From assembly GCF_002095475.1 (NCBI RefSeq), contig NZ_MLFR01000001.1, forward strand, positions 248,001-312,000: a stretch of DNA of 64,000 bases, written 5' to 3'. Positions 46,366 to 55,098 of this stretch are shown piece by piece. The notes below the pieces were generated by a model. It saw only the letters and a program-made list of their open reading frames with translations. It had not been told where the DNA came from and ran no database searches. This DNA comes from Pantoea rwandensis. Lineage in GTDB: Bacteria; Pseudomonadota; Gammaproteobacteria; Enterobacterales; Enterobacteriaceae. The translations under genes and the position numbers were made by a program. Positions within the stretch are counted from its first letter, which is position 1; each line of letters begins with the position of its first letter.

Positions 46366-47325
46366 TCAAATAGCAGGCAAAACGTAATCAGATTTTTCGA
46401 TAGTCGCCGTGCGTTTTAGTAGATTAACCGACTTGATCACACCTTCCATACGTGAAAGATTCATATCTTCATGTTCGATGCTAAGCGTCAGCTCTGGATT
46501 AGCGAAATGAGCCAGGGTGTAGCAGAAGGCATTCCACCAAGGCTCAGTTTGACCGTAGCCTAAGGTCACATAAGACCAACTGCGGTCACGGCTTAAGGTC
46601 ATCGGACGGTTATCGAGTGCTGTCGCTGTGGCACGATTCACAGTATCAATGAACGTGTCCTTAGCATGAACGTGATAGATCATACTACCTGCTTGGCGAA
46701 TGAAAGCTAACGGATCACCCCCCATCCACATTATATGGCTAGGATCAAAGTTCAGCCCAACCACATCTCCAGTGATTTCACGCAACTGCAGGAAAGTTGG
46801 CATATTGTAAGCCAGCTGTTGGCCGTGTAGTTCTATGCAGATGCGCACGCCATTATCGCGAGCGGCTTGAGCGGTTTTAGCCCAGTATTCTTGAGCAACT
46901 TCCCATTGATGCTTCAGAATAACCTGTGTTTCTGGCGGCCACGAGGTGACGATCCAATTTGGAAAACTGTCACCGGGTGCGCCTGGCAGGCCAGACATGG
47001 TGATGACATTCTCAACTTCGAGCAAACTTGCCAGGTTGAGAGTCTTATAAACGCAATCGGAGTGAACTTTTCCCGTAGGCCCGGGATGCATTGGATTGCC
47101 ATTGGCGTTCAGTGCTGAAAGTGTCAGACCATGATCGTTTAGCTTGCTTTTAAATTCTGCTCTGGCACTGGCGTTTGTTAGCAATTTATCAAGGTCGAGG
47201 TGTGGTGCTGTAGACCAGTTACCGGTGGCGAACTCAATGCAATCCAACTCTAACTGCGAAGCCGTTTTAATCACATCATCAACGGACATATGCGCCAGGC
47301 TGTCAGAGACTAATCCAATTTTCAT
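46366..47325 (-). CDS. Sugar phosphate isomerase/epimerase (AP endonuclease 2-like TIM barrel)
   Basis: This 319-residue protein of the xylose-isomerase-like TIM-barrel family (IolE/IolI/IolH relatives) has metal-ligand motifs 'CIELHGQQ', 'LNFDPSHIMWMGGD', 'IYHVHAKDT' and 'SIEHED'. Such enzymes isomerise or dehydrate keto-polyols and sugars with a divalent metal. It follows the inositol-2-dehydrogenase gene by ten bases in a leftward operon, so it likely acts on the keto product of that enzyme. Confidence 0.85.
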   Translation of the reverse strand: MKIGLVSDSLAHMSVDDVIKTASQLELDCIEFATGNWSTAPHLDLDKLLTNASARAEFKSKLNDHGLTLSALNANGNPMHPGPTGKVHSDCVYKTLNLASLLEVENVITMSGLPGAPGDSFPNWIVTSWPPETQVILKHQWEVAQEYWAKTAQAARDNGVRICIELHGQQLAYNMPTFLQLREITGDVVGLNFDPSHIMWMGGDPLAFIRQAGSMIYHVHAKDTFIDTVNRATATALDNRPMTLSRDRSWSYVTLGYGQTEPWWNAFCYTLAHFANPELTLSIEHEDMNLSRMEGVIKSVNLLKRTATIEKSDYVLPAI

Positions 47326-47335
47326 CGTGTTATCC

Positions 47336-48331
47336 TTACAGAGAAATTGAAACGACTTTTTTCGTTTTGAAGGATTCCACTGCGGCCTCTGCCAGCAGAA
47401 GTGCTTTTAAACCATCATCAGCGTTAGTCGGTACTGGACGATTTTCCTTCAGCGCGGCGACAAAAGCTTTCCACTGCTCGCTAAACGCTTCCTGATAGCG
47501 CTCAAGGAAGAAGTGCAGAGGCTTTTGTGCCTGCGCGCCAAATTCCTCAGTGATCTTAACAAGTGTTGTGGTGGGTACGTTGTGCACGGACAGGCAGCCT
47601 TTCTGGCCGTGTGCTTCAATGCGTTGGTCGTAGCCGTATCCTGAACGACGGCTGTTGTTAATTACTGCAATTTTTCCAGATGCTGTTTGCAGGGTAATCA
47701 CTGCGGTATCAACGTCGCCGGCTTCTTTTACCGTTGGGCTAACCAGTGCCGCTGCAGTTACCGAGACAGATACCGGCTCTTCACCTAACTGAAAGCGCGC
47801 CATGTCGAAATCATGGATAGTCATGTCACGGAACATACCGCCAGACACCAGCAGATAGTCATCCGGAAGCGGGGAAGGATCGCGAGAACTAATCTGAAGA
47901 TGCTCTAATTCGCCAATCTCACCGGCTCTCAAAGCACGATTTAAATGCGCGTGATTTGGGTCAAAACGGCGGTTGAAGCCAATCATAAATGGCACACCCA
48001 GTTGCTTGATTTCAGAGACGCATGCTTTGACTCGTTCAATATTCAGATCGATCGGTTTTTCGCAAAAAATGGCTTTACCCGCCCGTGCTGCCTGGAGTGA
48101 AAAATTGGCATGTGTGTCCGTTGAAGTTGCGACCAACACAACATCAACTTCAGGGTCAACAATTGCATCATCTGCAGTTAAAACCCTTGCTGAATACTTT
48201 TCAGCAAGGGTTTTCGCTGCGTCTTCATAAATATCTGAAACTGAATAAAGGATAGTGTCCGGATGATCGTGAATATGACGCGCATGAACATGAGCAATAC
48301 GGCCAGCACCTAACAACGCAACTTTTAGCAT
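47336..48331 (-). CDS. iolG: Inositol 2-dehydrogenase family protein (Gfo/Idh/MocA)
   Basis: This 331-residue NAD-dependent dehydrogenase closely follows the IolG pattern: 'LLGAGRIAHVHARHIHDHP', 'IFCEKPIDL' with the active-site Lys, 'MIGFNRRFDPNHAHL', 'GGMFRDMTIHDFDMARF' and 'NNSRRSGYGYDQRIEAHG'. IolG oxidises myo-inositol (or a related polyol) to the 2-keto form. ATG 48331 has GAGG upstream; a TTG at 48343 is in frame but less likely. The first gene of the operon with the isomerase/epimerase; the rest of a standard iol pathway (iolBCDE) is not in the window. Confidence 0.8.
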   Translation of the reverse strand: MLKVALLGAGRIAHVHARHIHDHPDTILYSVSDIYEDAAKTLAEKYSARVLTADDAIVDPEVDVVLVATSTDTHANFSLQAARAGKAIFCEKPIDLNIERVKACVSEIKQLGVPFMIGFNRRFDPNHAHLNRALRAGEIGELEHLQISSRDPSPLPDDYLLVSGGMFRDMTIHDFDMARFQLGEEPVSVSVTAAALVSPTVKEAGDVDTAVITLQTASGKIAVINNSRRSGYGYDQRIEAHGQKGCLSVHNVPTTTLVKITEEFGAQAQKPLHFFLERYQEAFSEQWKAFVAALKENRPVPTNADDGLKALLLAEAAVESFKTKKVVSISL

Positions 48332-48993
48332 TATAAACCTCAACGAGTATGTATGAGTGCGATTAGCACTGTCTTCAAAGCAATTTTTGATAGTGGTGGG
48401 AAATGAACCTTACAAATCCTATTTCAAGAAACCCACTCGTGAGAATGAAAGTATCGACTTAACCTTTTCGTTTCAATATAAATTTTAGTGAAATTTTTAT
48501 TTTGTTATAGGGTTAACACTTTCATCCGAGTGCTAAAAATTGCTACTGATTAAATCATTGATTTTTATGTTTTATATTGATTTTATTGCACTAATTTGAT
48601 TGATTACCCCTACTATGACTGTTGTTAATGGGTTGTTTATACAGTGTCGTTATAAAGTTTTTTACAGGTGTGCGTGTGAAGAGATATATTTTTATTCATC
48701 AAAAAAGATCAATCATATCAGCAAGATGATTTAAAATTTAATGCGTTTATTTTTTTAAGAGTAATTAGATCTTTGTGAAAGGTCTCACAGCTCTTGTCGC
48801 CGAAGGAAGGCAAAACAAGTTTTAGTATTGGAATATAAATTTCATTCATGATTAATAATAAAACGAATTACGTAAATCCTCTTGAGGGATAGCCCGCAAG
48901 AGACATTACCGCTAATTGTGAAACCTATGAGTGGGCAGTTCCTATTCTAAAAAAGCTGCCTGAATTTCTGACTACCAGGATGAGATAATCACG
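48332..48993. other. Long intergenic region between iolG and the sugar transporter gene
   Basis: This 662-base AT-rich region separates divergent sugar genes. It holds a CRP site at 48774-48789 and many A/T tracts. I find no ORF with a ribosome site; long untranslated leaders are likely on one or both sides. Confidence 0.6.
48773..48790 (+). promoter_or_regulatory. CRP-binding site upstream of the sugar MFS gene
   Basis: TGTGA-AAGGTC-TCACA (48774-48789) matches the CRP core consensus at all ten positions. It lies 205 bases before the MFS start codon and about 440 before iolG. Confidence 0.85.
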
Positions 48994-50427
48994 ATGGAAG
49001 AAAAACTGACTCGACAGGCAACTGCTGTGCAGAGCATTGCGGCCAGTCCAAATATGAAGCGCATAACGCTAGTCTCAACTATCGGAGGCCTGTGCTTTGG
49101 CTATGATACTGGCGTGATATCCGGCGCGCTGCTGTTCATGACGAAAGACCTCGGTCTTAGCCCGACTTCAGAAGGTATTATTACCTCATCATTACTCTTT
49201 GGTGCGGCGTTTGGCTCGTTGTTCGGTGGGTTGCTTTCAGACCGCCAGGGACGCAGAAAAAATCTGCTGTGGGTGGCGATCATTTTCATCTTTGGCGCAC
49301 TGGCAACAGCAGTGGCGTGGGATATCACTTCCATGTTGGCCGCGCGTTTCATTCTCGGGCTTGCTGTCGGTTGTGCGTCAGTCACTGTGCCGGTTTACAT
49401 AGCGGAACTTGCCCCCGCGAATCAACGAGAACGACTGGTGACAGTGAACGAGTTAATGATTGTCACCGGCCAGTTCCTGGCCTACTCAGTTAATGCGGGT
49501 ATTGTTAATGCTTACCCAGAATTAAGCCATAACTGGCGAATCATGTTGGCTATCCCGGCGATTCCGGGAGTGTTGCTCTGGTTTGGTATGATGATGATGC
49601 CTGAGTCTCCACGCTTCTTCCTACAGCGCGGGAAGGAAAAAGAGGCACGCCATGTTCTGTCCGGTGTACGTGAACCGGGTGAGATTGATAAAGAGATTGA
49701 GGATATTCGAAACATCATCGCTTTGGATGCTAGCCAGCCTAGTTTAAGGCAGGAGTTGAGTAAGAAATGGGTCATTCAGCTGATCTTAATTGGACTTATG
49801 ATTGTTCTCGCGACACGTGTAACGGGTGTTAATACCATCATGTACTATGCCCCAACTGTTCTTAAGTCTACCGGGCTGGGAGATGCCGCGGCAGTCACTG
49901 CAGCGGTTGCCAATGGCTTAATTTCGATCCTTGCTACCATACTGGGGATGGCCCTGATTGGTAAATTCCCGCGCCGTAAGATGTTCTTGAGTGGACAGAT
50001 AGGCGTCACCGTGGTGTTGGTGATGATAGGACTGGCTTTCAAAATGTTCTTCCACACCGAAATACGTGACGGGGTTTCAGTGCTTCAGGGAAACTTTGAG
50101 GGCGCCAGCTATATCATACTTGGGCTGATGTCACTGTTCCTGGTGTTCATGCAAGGTTGGATTGCGCCGGTGTTCTGGTTGATGTTGTCAGAAATATATC
50201 CTCTTAGAATCCGCGGGTTGGGGATGGGAATTGCCGTGTTTGGGTTATTTGCATTCGATTTCGTTATTCAGTCACTTTTCCCGATCATGTTAAACGCATG
50301 GGGGGGTGGGGCAACATTCGGCATCTTTGCGGGATGTAATCTGGTCATGCTGGCTCTTCTATTTAAATTCTTGCCGGAAACGCGTGGATTATCATTGGAA
50401 GAGATTGAACGAAAATTCAGGCAGTAA
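48994..50427 (+). CDS. Sugar porter MFS transporter (inositol/pentose type, IolT-like)
   Basis: This 477-residue, 12-helix sugar porter shows the family signature: 'GGLCFGYDTGVISGALLF', 'GGLLSDRQGRRKNLL', 'RFILGLAVGCASVTVPVYIAELAP', 'PESPRFFLQRGKEKEAR' and C-terminal 'LPETRGLSLEEIERKF'. It imports a polyol or sugar with protons; inositol is likely from the company of iolG. An AGGATGAG site precedes the ATG. The broken EIIA gene follows 54 bases downstream. Confidence 0.9.
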   Translation: MEEKLTRQATAVQSIAASPNMKRITLVSTIGGLCFGYDTGVISGALLFMTKDLGLSPTSEGIITSSLLFGAAFGSLFGGLLSDRQGRRKNLLWVAIIFIFGALATAVAWDITSMLAARFILGLAVGCASVTVPVYIAELAPANQRERLVTVNELMIVTGQFLAYSVNAGIVNAYPELSHNWRIMLAIPAIPGVLLWFGMMMMPESPRFFLQRGKEKEARHVLSGVREPGEIDKEIEDIRNIIALDASQPSLRQELSKKWVIQLILIGLMIVLATRVTGVNTIMYYAPTVLKSTGLGDAAAVTAAVANGLISILATILGMALIGKFPRRKMFLSGQIGVTVVLVMIGLAFKMFFHTEIRDGVSVLQGNFEGASYIILGLMSLFLVFMQGWIAPVFWLMLSEIYPLRIRGLGMGIAVFGLFAFDFVIQSLFPIMLNAWGGGATFGIFAGCNLVMLALLFKFLPETRGLSLEEIERKFRQ

Positions 50428-50481
50428 AACACAATATTCATTGGTGTATAGGCTGTTTTGATTCACTGAAGGATGTCCTAG

Positions 50482-50900
50482 ATGAAAATTACTGAAGCAG
50501 ATGTCACCCTGAAGTGCAGGGCAAAAAATCGCGATGGAGCGTTACAGTTAGCTGACTATGAGCTAGCAAAAAAAGATTGGTTGTTGCTGGTTTTCTAGAT
50601 GCACTGATCGCGCGAGAAAAAGAGCTCTCAACCTGGATTGGGGCAGGTGTGGCAATGCCGCACATTAATCGCCGCGATAGCGCACTGGTTAGGAAAAGTG
50701 GATTTCACATCCTGCAATTTCCTGATGGTGTGAAGTGGGATAATGGCCACGTTGCGTTTTTAGTAGTAGTTGTAGCCGCGCAAGATAACGAACACCTTGA
50801 GATCTTATCAGGGTTGGCAGCTTTACTTGATGATGAGTTGTTAGTAGATCGTCTCTCCAAGACAACAACGGCAGCCGAGTTCATTAAGTTGATTTCCTGA
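50482..50900 (+). pseudogene. Lone PTS EIIA (mannitol/fructose type), frameshifted
   Basis: An ATG at 50482 opens 'MKITEADVTLKCRAKNRDGALQ...ELAKK' and stops at 50598; the other frame continues 'LVVAGFLDALIAREKELSTWIGAGVAMPH' to 50900. Adding one A to the seven-A run near 50571 joins both into a 139-residue EIIA with the phosphorylatable His in 'VAMPH' and 'AAQDNEHLEILSGLAALLDDE', as in MtlA C-terminal domains. No EIIB or EIIC is adjacent. As written it is broken by a 1-base deletion or a sequencing slip in the A run. Confidence 0.82.
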
Positions 50901-50906
50901 TAAATC

Positions 50907-50934
50907 TAATAGGCCGGTAAAAGCCGGCCTATTA
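50907..50934 (+). terminator. Hairpin after the EIIA gene
   Basis: A perfect 11-bp stem, TAATAGGCCGG / CCGGCCTATTA, with a 6-base loop lies directly after the EIIA stop. It lacks a T-run. Confidence 0.6.
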
Positions 50935-51021
50935 GAAGGCGTTCTATATACTGAGGATTAAGGAATAAGATGCCTCACCCCTTTTGGCCGGGATGTTGGC
51001 TTGAGCTATAATATAATGAAG

Positions 51022-51055
51022 AAATAGCACTTCATAATTTAATGAAGTGCTATTT
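51022..51055 (-). terminator. Terminator of the gluconate-dehydrogenase-type operon
   Basis: A perfect 14-bp stem, AAATAGCACTTCAT / ATGAAGTGCTATTT, with a 6-base loop ends in TTTCTTC on the minus strand, 13 bases after the cytochrome c gene. Confidence 0.82.
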
Positions 51056-51067
51056 TAATGCAATGCG

Positions 51068-52384
51068 TTATTTTACGACGTGCATCGAATCACCTTGCCA
51101 TGGTTGAGCCTGAAGTTCTTTTCTTGCTTTACCAATCTGACTTGCAGACACTGGTTCGGCGGAATTCCCCCAGCTGTTACGAATGTAAGTCATGACATCA
51201 GCAATATTACTGTCAGAAAGTTTTTGAGCAAACTCAGGCATACCTGCTGCTGTTGGGTTTGTATGTGTTAATGGCCCTTCTGTACCATTGAGAACCACAT
51301 TAATCAGGCTGGATGCATTAGGTGAATTAACCTGAGGATTTCCCGCTAGTGAAGGAATCATATTTCGCACACCGGTGCCATTTGAAACATGACACGCGCC
51401 ACATTGAGATTCATACACTTTCTTCCCCGTTATCATGGCTGTATTTTCGCTTGAGAGCGGAGTGGGAATGGGTTTATCAGACGCAGGTATTGATTTTAAA
51501 TATTGCGCAATAGCTTTCAAATCCTCATCGGTCATGTACTGCGTCGAGTTTTCAATGGCTTCAGTCATTGGGCCTGATGAGGCAGTAATTTTATTCGTAC
51601 CTGAGCGAAGATAAGACACAATATCCTCCTCGCTCCATTTCCCTAAGCCTGAATGTGGATTTGAAGTGAGATCAGCTGCATACCAGCCCTGCAAAGCTCC
51701 CCCCTGAAGATATGCTGAAGAATCTCCGCCCAACAGGTTTTTTGCGGTATGGCATGAAGCACAATGTCCCGGTCCATCGACAAGGTATGCACCGCGATTA
51801 AATTGCTCGCTGGCAGTAGGTTGGGGCTTAAACACCTGGTCTTTGAAAAACAGAAGGTTCCAGCCGGCCAGTGTCCAACGTTGGTTGAACGGGAAAGGCA
51901 GTTGATTCTCGACCACTTCATTATCTACCGGTGGGATCGTTTTTATATAAGCCCACAGATCTGCTAAATCCTGGTCAGTCAGTTTTGCGTAAGCATTGTA
52001 CGGCATAGCGGCATACAAATAACCATGTGAGCCGATCCCATGGCGTACCGCGCGGTCAAACTGTTCCTGAGTCCAGTTACCGATGCCGGTTTTAGGATCC
52101 GAGGTAATATTTGAAGACAAGATGTCCCCAAATGGCGTTTTGAGCGTATAGCCACCCGCAAAGGGTTGTCCACCTTCAGCAGTGTGGCAGGCAGTACAAT
52201 CCGACAACCGCGAAACATATTCACCGCGTTTGATTTGTTCTTTTAAAGCATCGCCGCTAGAAAGTTGTACCGTTGGAGGATAACTTTTATGTAATCCGTA
52301 CTGTACCAGTGCGGTATAGCCAATCGCCCCTGCCACAGCCACGGCTGCTACGCTATAGGCGGCGCGTCGTAATTTTTTACCCAT
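51068..52384 (-). CDS. Membrane-bound gluconate/alcohol dehydrogenase cytochrome c subunit
   Basis: This 438-residue tri-haem cytochrome has an N-terminal membrane anchor/signal (about residues 8-30) and three CxxCH haem sites: 'CTACH' (Cys63), 'CASCH' (Cys208) and 'CGACH' (Cys328). It passes electrons from the periplasmic flavoprotein to ubiquinone. It is the last gene of the three-subunit operon (small subunit, flavoprotein, cytochrome), ten bases after the flavoprotein gene. Confidence 0.92.
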   Translation of the reverse strand: MGKKLRRAAYSVAAVAVAGAIGYTALVQYGLHKSYPPTVQLSSGDALKEQIKRGEYVSRLSDCTACHTAEGGQPFAGGYTLKTPFGDILSSNITSDPKTGIGNWTQEQFDRAVRHGIGSHGYLYAAMPYNAYAKLTDQDLADLWAYIKTIPPVDNEVVENQLPFPFNQRWTLAGWNLLFFKDQVFKPQPTASEQFNRGAYLVDGPGHCASCHTAKNLLGGDSSAYLQGGALQGWYAADLTSNPHSGLGKWSEEDIVSYLRSGTNKITASSGPMTEAIENSTQYMTDEDLKAIAQYLKSIPASDKPIPTPLSSENTAMITGKKVYESQCGACHVSNGTGVRNMIPSLAGNPQVNSPNASSLINVVLNGTEGPLTHTNPTAAGMPEFAQKLSDSNIADVMTYIRNSWGNSAEPVSASQIGKARKELQAQPWQGDSMHVVK

Positions 52385-52394
52385 GATGTTCTCC

Positions 52395-54167
52395 TTATCG
52401 CACCAGTGAACCCGGATTTTTCAGATAGTCATTCACGATGGCGTGAGCAGTCCAAAGCGTGAGCGCGCTAAGGGTAATGGTTGGGTTATATCCGCCGTTA
52501 TTTGGGTAAGAAGAAGCACCCAGAACAAACAAGTTATGCGCATCCCAATGCTGCTGGTAGCGGTTAAGTACGGATGTCGCCGGATCAAGTCCCATTACTG
52601 CCCCGCCAATGGTGTGTGAACTGTCATAGGCACGGAAAGGAGAGTTATGCTTATCCGGGAAAGCTTCGGTTTCCCAAGATGAAGCACCAGATACCTTGCA
52701 GATATCCTCGATACGATCTCGAATAAAGCGAGCCATCAATCTGTCGTTTTGGTTGTAATCAAACGTCAGACGCAATAATGGCTGACCATTTTCATCTTTG
52801 TAATTAGGATCAATTGACAGATAAGAGTCACGGTGCGAGTAGGATGTGCCTTGACCCTGAATTTTGGCGTAGTTTTGGTAGCTCTTCTGGAAAGTTTTTT
52901 TCCATGCGGAACCCCACATTTTACTGTTCGGAGGCAGGCGGTCCGTCATGCTTAACGGTGTACCCTGGTCTGAAAGTGCCTGGATTCCGGCACCGCCGAG
53001 GAAGCCAAGCCCAGTATGATCAAAGTTATCACCATTGAAGTCATCTATCTGGGTTGACAATGCCCCTGTGGAAATGAACGGGTTCATTTGTTCATTTTCA
53101 TAATACAGGTAACCCATAGACATGGTTTGATAGTTGTAAGCACGTCCCAGCGTACCCTCACCGGTAGCATGGTCGTAGGCCTTACCAATTTTGGACAACA
53201 GTAATAAACGCACATTATCTAACTGATAAGCAGACAGGCAAACAATATCAGCAGGCTGGAAGCCAGTGTTGCCATCGGAATCACGGAAGGTTACCCCAGT
53301 CACGGTTTTCCCATCTTCCGCTTTGTCGATGTATAGTGCTGTACATTCAGTCAACAACGTAAAGTTGGTGCGATCCATCAGAGCGGGGACGACACAGATG
53401 TTTGGCGAAGATTTTGACCAGTTGCCACAGCCATAGAAGCCGCAGTAGCCGCAGTAGGTACAGGGTGCAAGATTTACGCCCAACGGGTTAGTGTAGGGTG
53501 CGCCGATCGTTCCCGCTGGGATAGGGAAAGGATGGTATCCCATCTTTTCCGTCATCTGATGAAACTTATCATTCCAGTGCGAACGAATAAGAGGGGGGGT
53601 GGGGTATTCGCTGCTTCGGCTACCTTCAAATGGGTTTCCGCCAGCCTCAACACGTCCATTAATGACACCAGCCTTACCCGATATTCCTGCGATTTTTTCA
53701 ACGCGGTCGTAGAATGGTTCAAGTTCAGCGTAACTGATCCCCCAATCCTGAACGATCAATCCATCTGCCAACTTCATATTGTGGTAGCGATCGCGCAGAC
53801 GGGTGGCCATTTCAAAGTCAGAAGGGTTGAAACGCCAGGCATTTGCCGCCCAGTGCTTACCCGCTCCACCAACACTGTATCCCATCTGGAAGGCATTCCA
53901 GTCACGAGCAGGCAGCGCTTTCTGGCTGCTGTCGTTACGGAAGGTCAGAGTTTCAACGCGTGGGGGTTTTAATATTTCGCGTCGTACACCGTAACGCAGT
54001 TCATCCGCTGCAATTGCGGGAGAGAAATTGGTCTGAGTCTGTTCCCACGGGCCGCGTTCAATTGCGACAACATTTAATCCTGCACGGGTCAGCTCTTCTG
54101 CCATAAGCGAGCCGGCCCATCCGAGGCCGATAATAACGGCATCAGCTTTAGGTCTGGTGTAATTCAT
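52395..54167 (-). CDS. GMC-family flavoprotein, large subunit of gluconate 2-dehydrogenase type
   Basis: This 590-residue FAD enzyme of the GMC oxidoreductase family has the dinucleotide motif 'IIGLGWAGSLMAEEL' (Gly14, Gly16, Gly19), 'GGAGKHWAANAWR', a four-cysteine stretch 'CTYCGYCGFYGCG' typical of gluconate/ketogluconate dehydrogenases (possibly an iron-sulfur site), and the active-site region 'GASSYPNNGGYNPTITLSALTLWTA'. It oxidises gluconate, 2-ketogluconate or a similar sugar acid in the periplasm. It carries no signal and is probably exported with the Tat-signal-bearing small subunit encoded 14 bases upstream. Confidence 0.92.
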   Translation of the reverse strand: MNYTRPKADAVIIGLGWAGSLMAEELTRAGLNVVAIERGPWEQTQTNFSPAIAADELRYGVRREILKPPRVETLTFRNDSSQKALPARDWNAFQMGYSVGGAGKHWAANAWRFNPSDFEMATRLRDRYHNMKLADGLIVQDWGISYAELEPFYDRVEKIAGISGKAGVINGRVEAGGNPFEGSRSSEYPTPPLIRSHWNDKFHQMTEKMGYHPFPIPAGTIGAPYTNPLGVNLAPCTYCGYCGFYGCGNWSKSSPNICVVPALMDRTNFTLLTECTALYIDKAEDGKTVTGVTFRDSDGNTGFQPADIVCLSAYQLDNVRLLLLSKIGKAYDHATGEGTLGRAYNYQTMSMGYLYYENEQMNPFISTGALSTQIDDFNGDNFDHTGLGFLGGAGIQALSDQGTPLSMTDRLPPNSKMWGSAWKKTFQKSYQNYAKIQGQGTSYSHRDSYLSIDPNYKDENGQPLLRLTFDYNQNDRLMARFIRDRIEDICKVSGASSWETEAFPDKHNSPFRAYDSSHTIGGAVMGLDPATSVLNRYQQHWDAHNLFVLGASSYPNNGGYNPTITLSALTLWTAHAIVNDYLKNPGSLVR

Positions 54168-54181
54168 AATTTGCCTTGTTT

Positions 54182-54919
54182 TTAAGCTTTCAGGAGTTGA
54201 ATAATACTGATTGGCTCAATATTTAATTTTTGGCCTTTCAAAGGTGCATAATCACGGTAATCGTAACGTGCGCCAGGGAAGCCAATCATTTTCCAGCCAT
54301 CCATATTTCGATTTCCGCCATAAATTGGATCGGCAAGGAAACCTTCCTGAACATTAGATAAAAACTGTTTAAACAAATCATCCGAATTGAAAGTAGGGTA
54401 TTTTAATTCACCTGACTCCATTTTTTCCAGATAGCTATCCTGCTCTTCATGTGACAATTCAGTGAATGATTTGTTGAACATTTCAAAACAATGCTTATCT
54501 ATCTCAGCCAGACCTTTTCGATATGTTTCTGCTGGCGTGTAAGGGCTTTGAATACCCTGCGACTCAGTACCGTTCTCAAACGGCCCCTGATTGTAACGCC
54601 AGCTGGCTTTACCATAATCACCGGCCAGTTGATTATCTATAAACACGACACAGCCGGTATCTGAAGCACTCGGGCTCAGTTCATCTGCTGGAATGAGCCT
54701 GTCAAAAATTGCTGTGACTAGGGCATATTCATGTTCATTAAAGTACAAACGCTTTGTGGGATCGGCGGGCGTAGGTAGTGGGGTTTCTTTCGCCTTCCAG
54801 GTTTTTCCACCTGTTAAAATATTATGATTTTCAGCCGCGCCTGCGGGTTTAAATACTGATGCGGCCGTTCCTGTTCCAGCTAATACAAGACCAGCTTTAA
54901 TAAAACGTCTACGTTCCAT
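54182..54919 (-). CDS. Gluconate 2-dehydrogenase small subunit (subunit 3 family)
   Basis: This 245-residue protein begins with a Tat signal ('RRRFIKAGLVLAGTGTAASVF') and continues with the subunit-3 domain ('YALVTAIFDRLIPADELSPSASDTGCV' region, 'FLADPIYGGNRNMDGWKMIGFPGARYDYRDY' region). It is needed for export and stability of the flavoprotein. GGAG precedes the ATG. It is the first gene of the operon. Confidence 0.92.
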   Translation of the reverse strand: MERRRFIKAGLVLAGTGTAASVFKPAGAAENHNILTGGKTWKAKETPLPTPADPTKRLYFNEHEYALVTAIFDRLIPADELSPSASDTGCVVFIDNQLAGDYGKASWRYNQGPFENGTESQGIQSPYTPAETYRKGLAEIDKHCFEMFNKSFTELSHEEQDSYLEKMESGELKYPTFNSDDLFKQFLSNVQEGFLADPIYGGNRNMDGWKMIGFPGARYDYRDYAPLKGQKLNIEPISIIQLLKA

Positions 54920-55068
54920 ACGATGCTCCAGACAATAAGAGTCACCGACTACATGAACACGCTCACTGAAAAACTCAGAAGAATGTCTTAATAGACAGTG
55001 GATATTAATTATTAGAAGTTTGTTGCGAGTAAAAAATTAACTAATTAAATGCTCCCCCCTTGTTATAA

Positions 55069-55089
55069 TCGCCATGTGAAACATGGCGA
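55069..55089 (-). terminator. Hairpin after the LacI-type gene
   Basis: A 9-bp perfect stem, TCGCCATGT / ACATGGCGA, with a GAA loop lies ten bases after the LacI-type stop codon. The minus-strand tail is TTATAAC, so termination may be partial. Confidence 0.55.
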
Positions 55090-55098
55090 GAAATAAAT

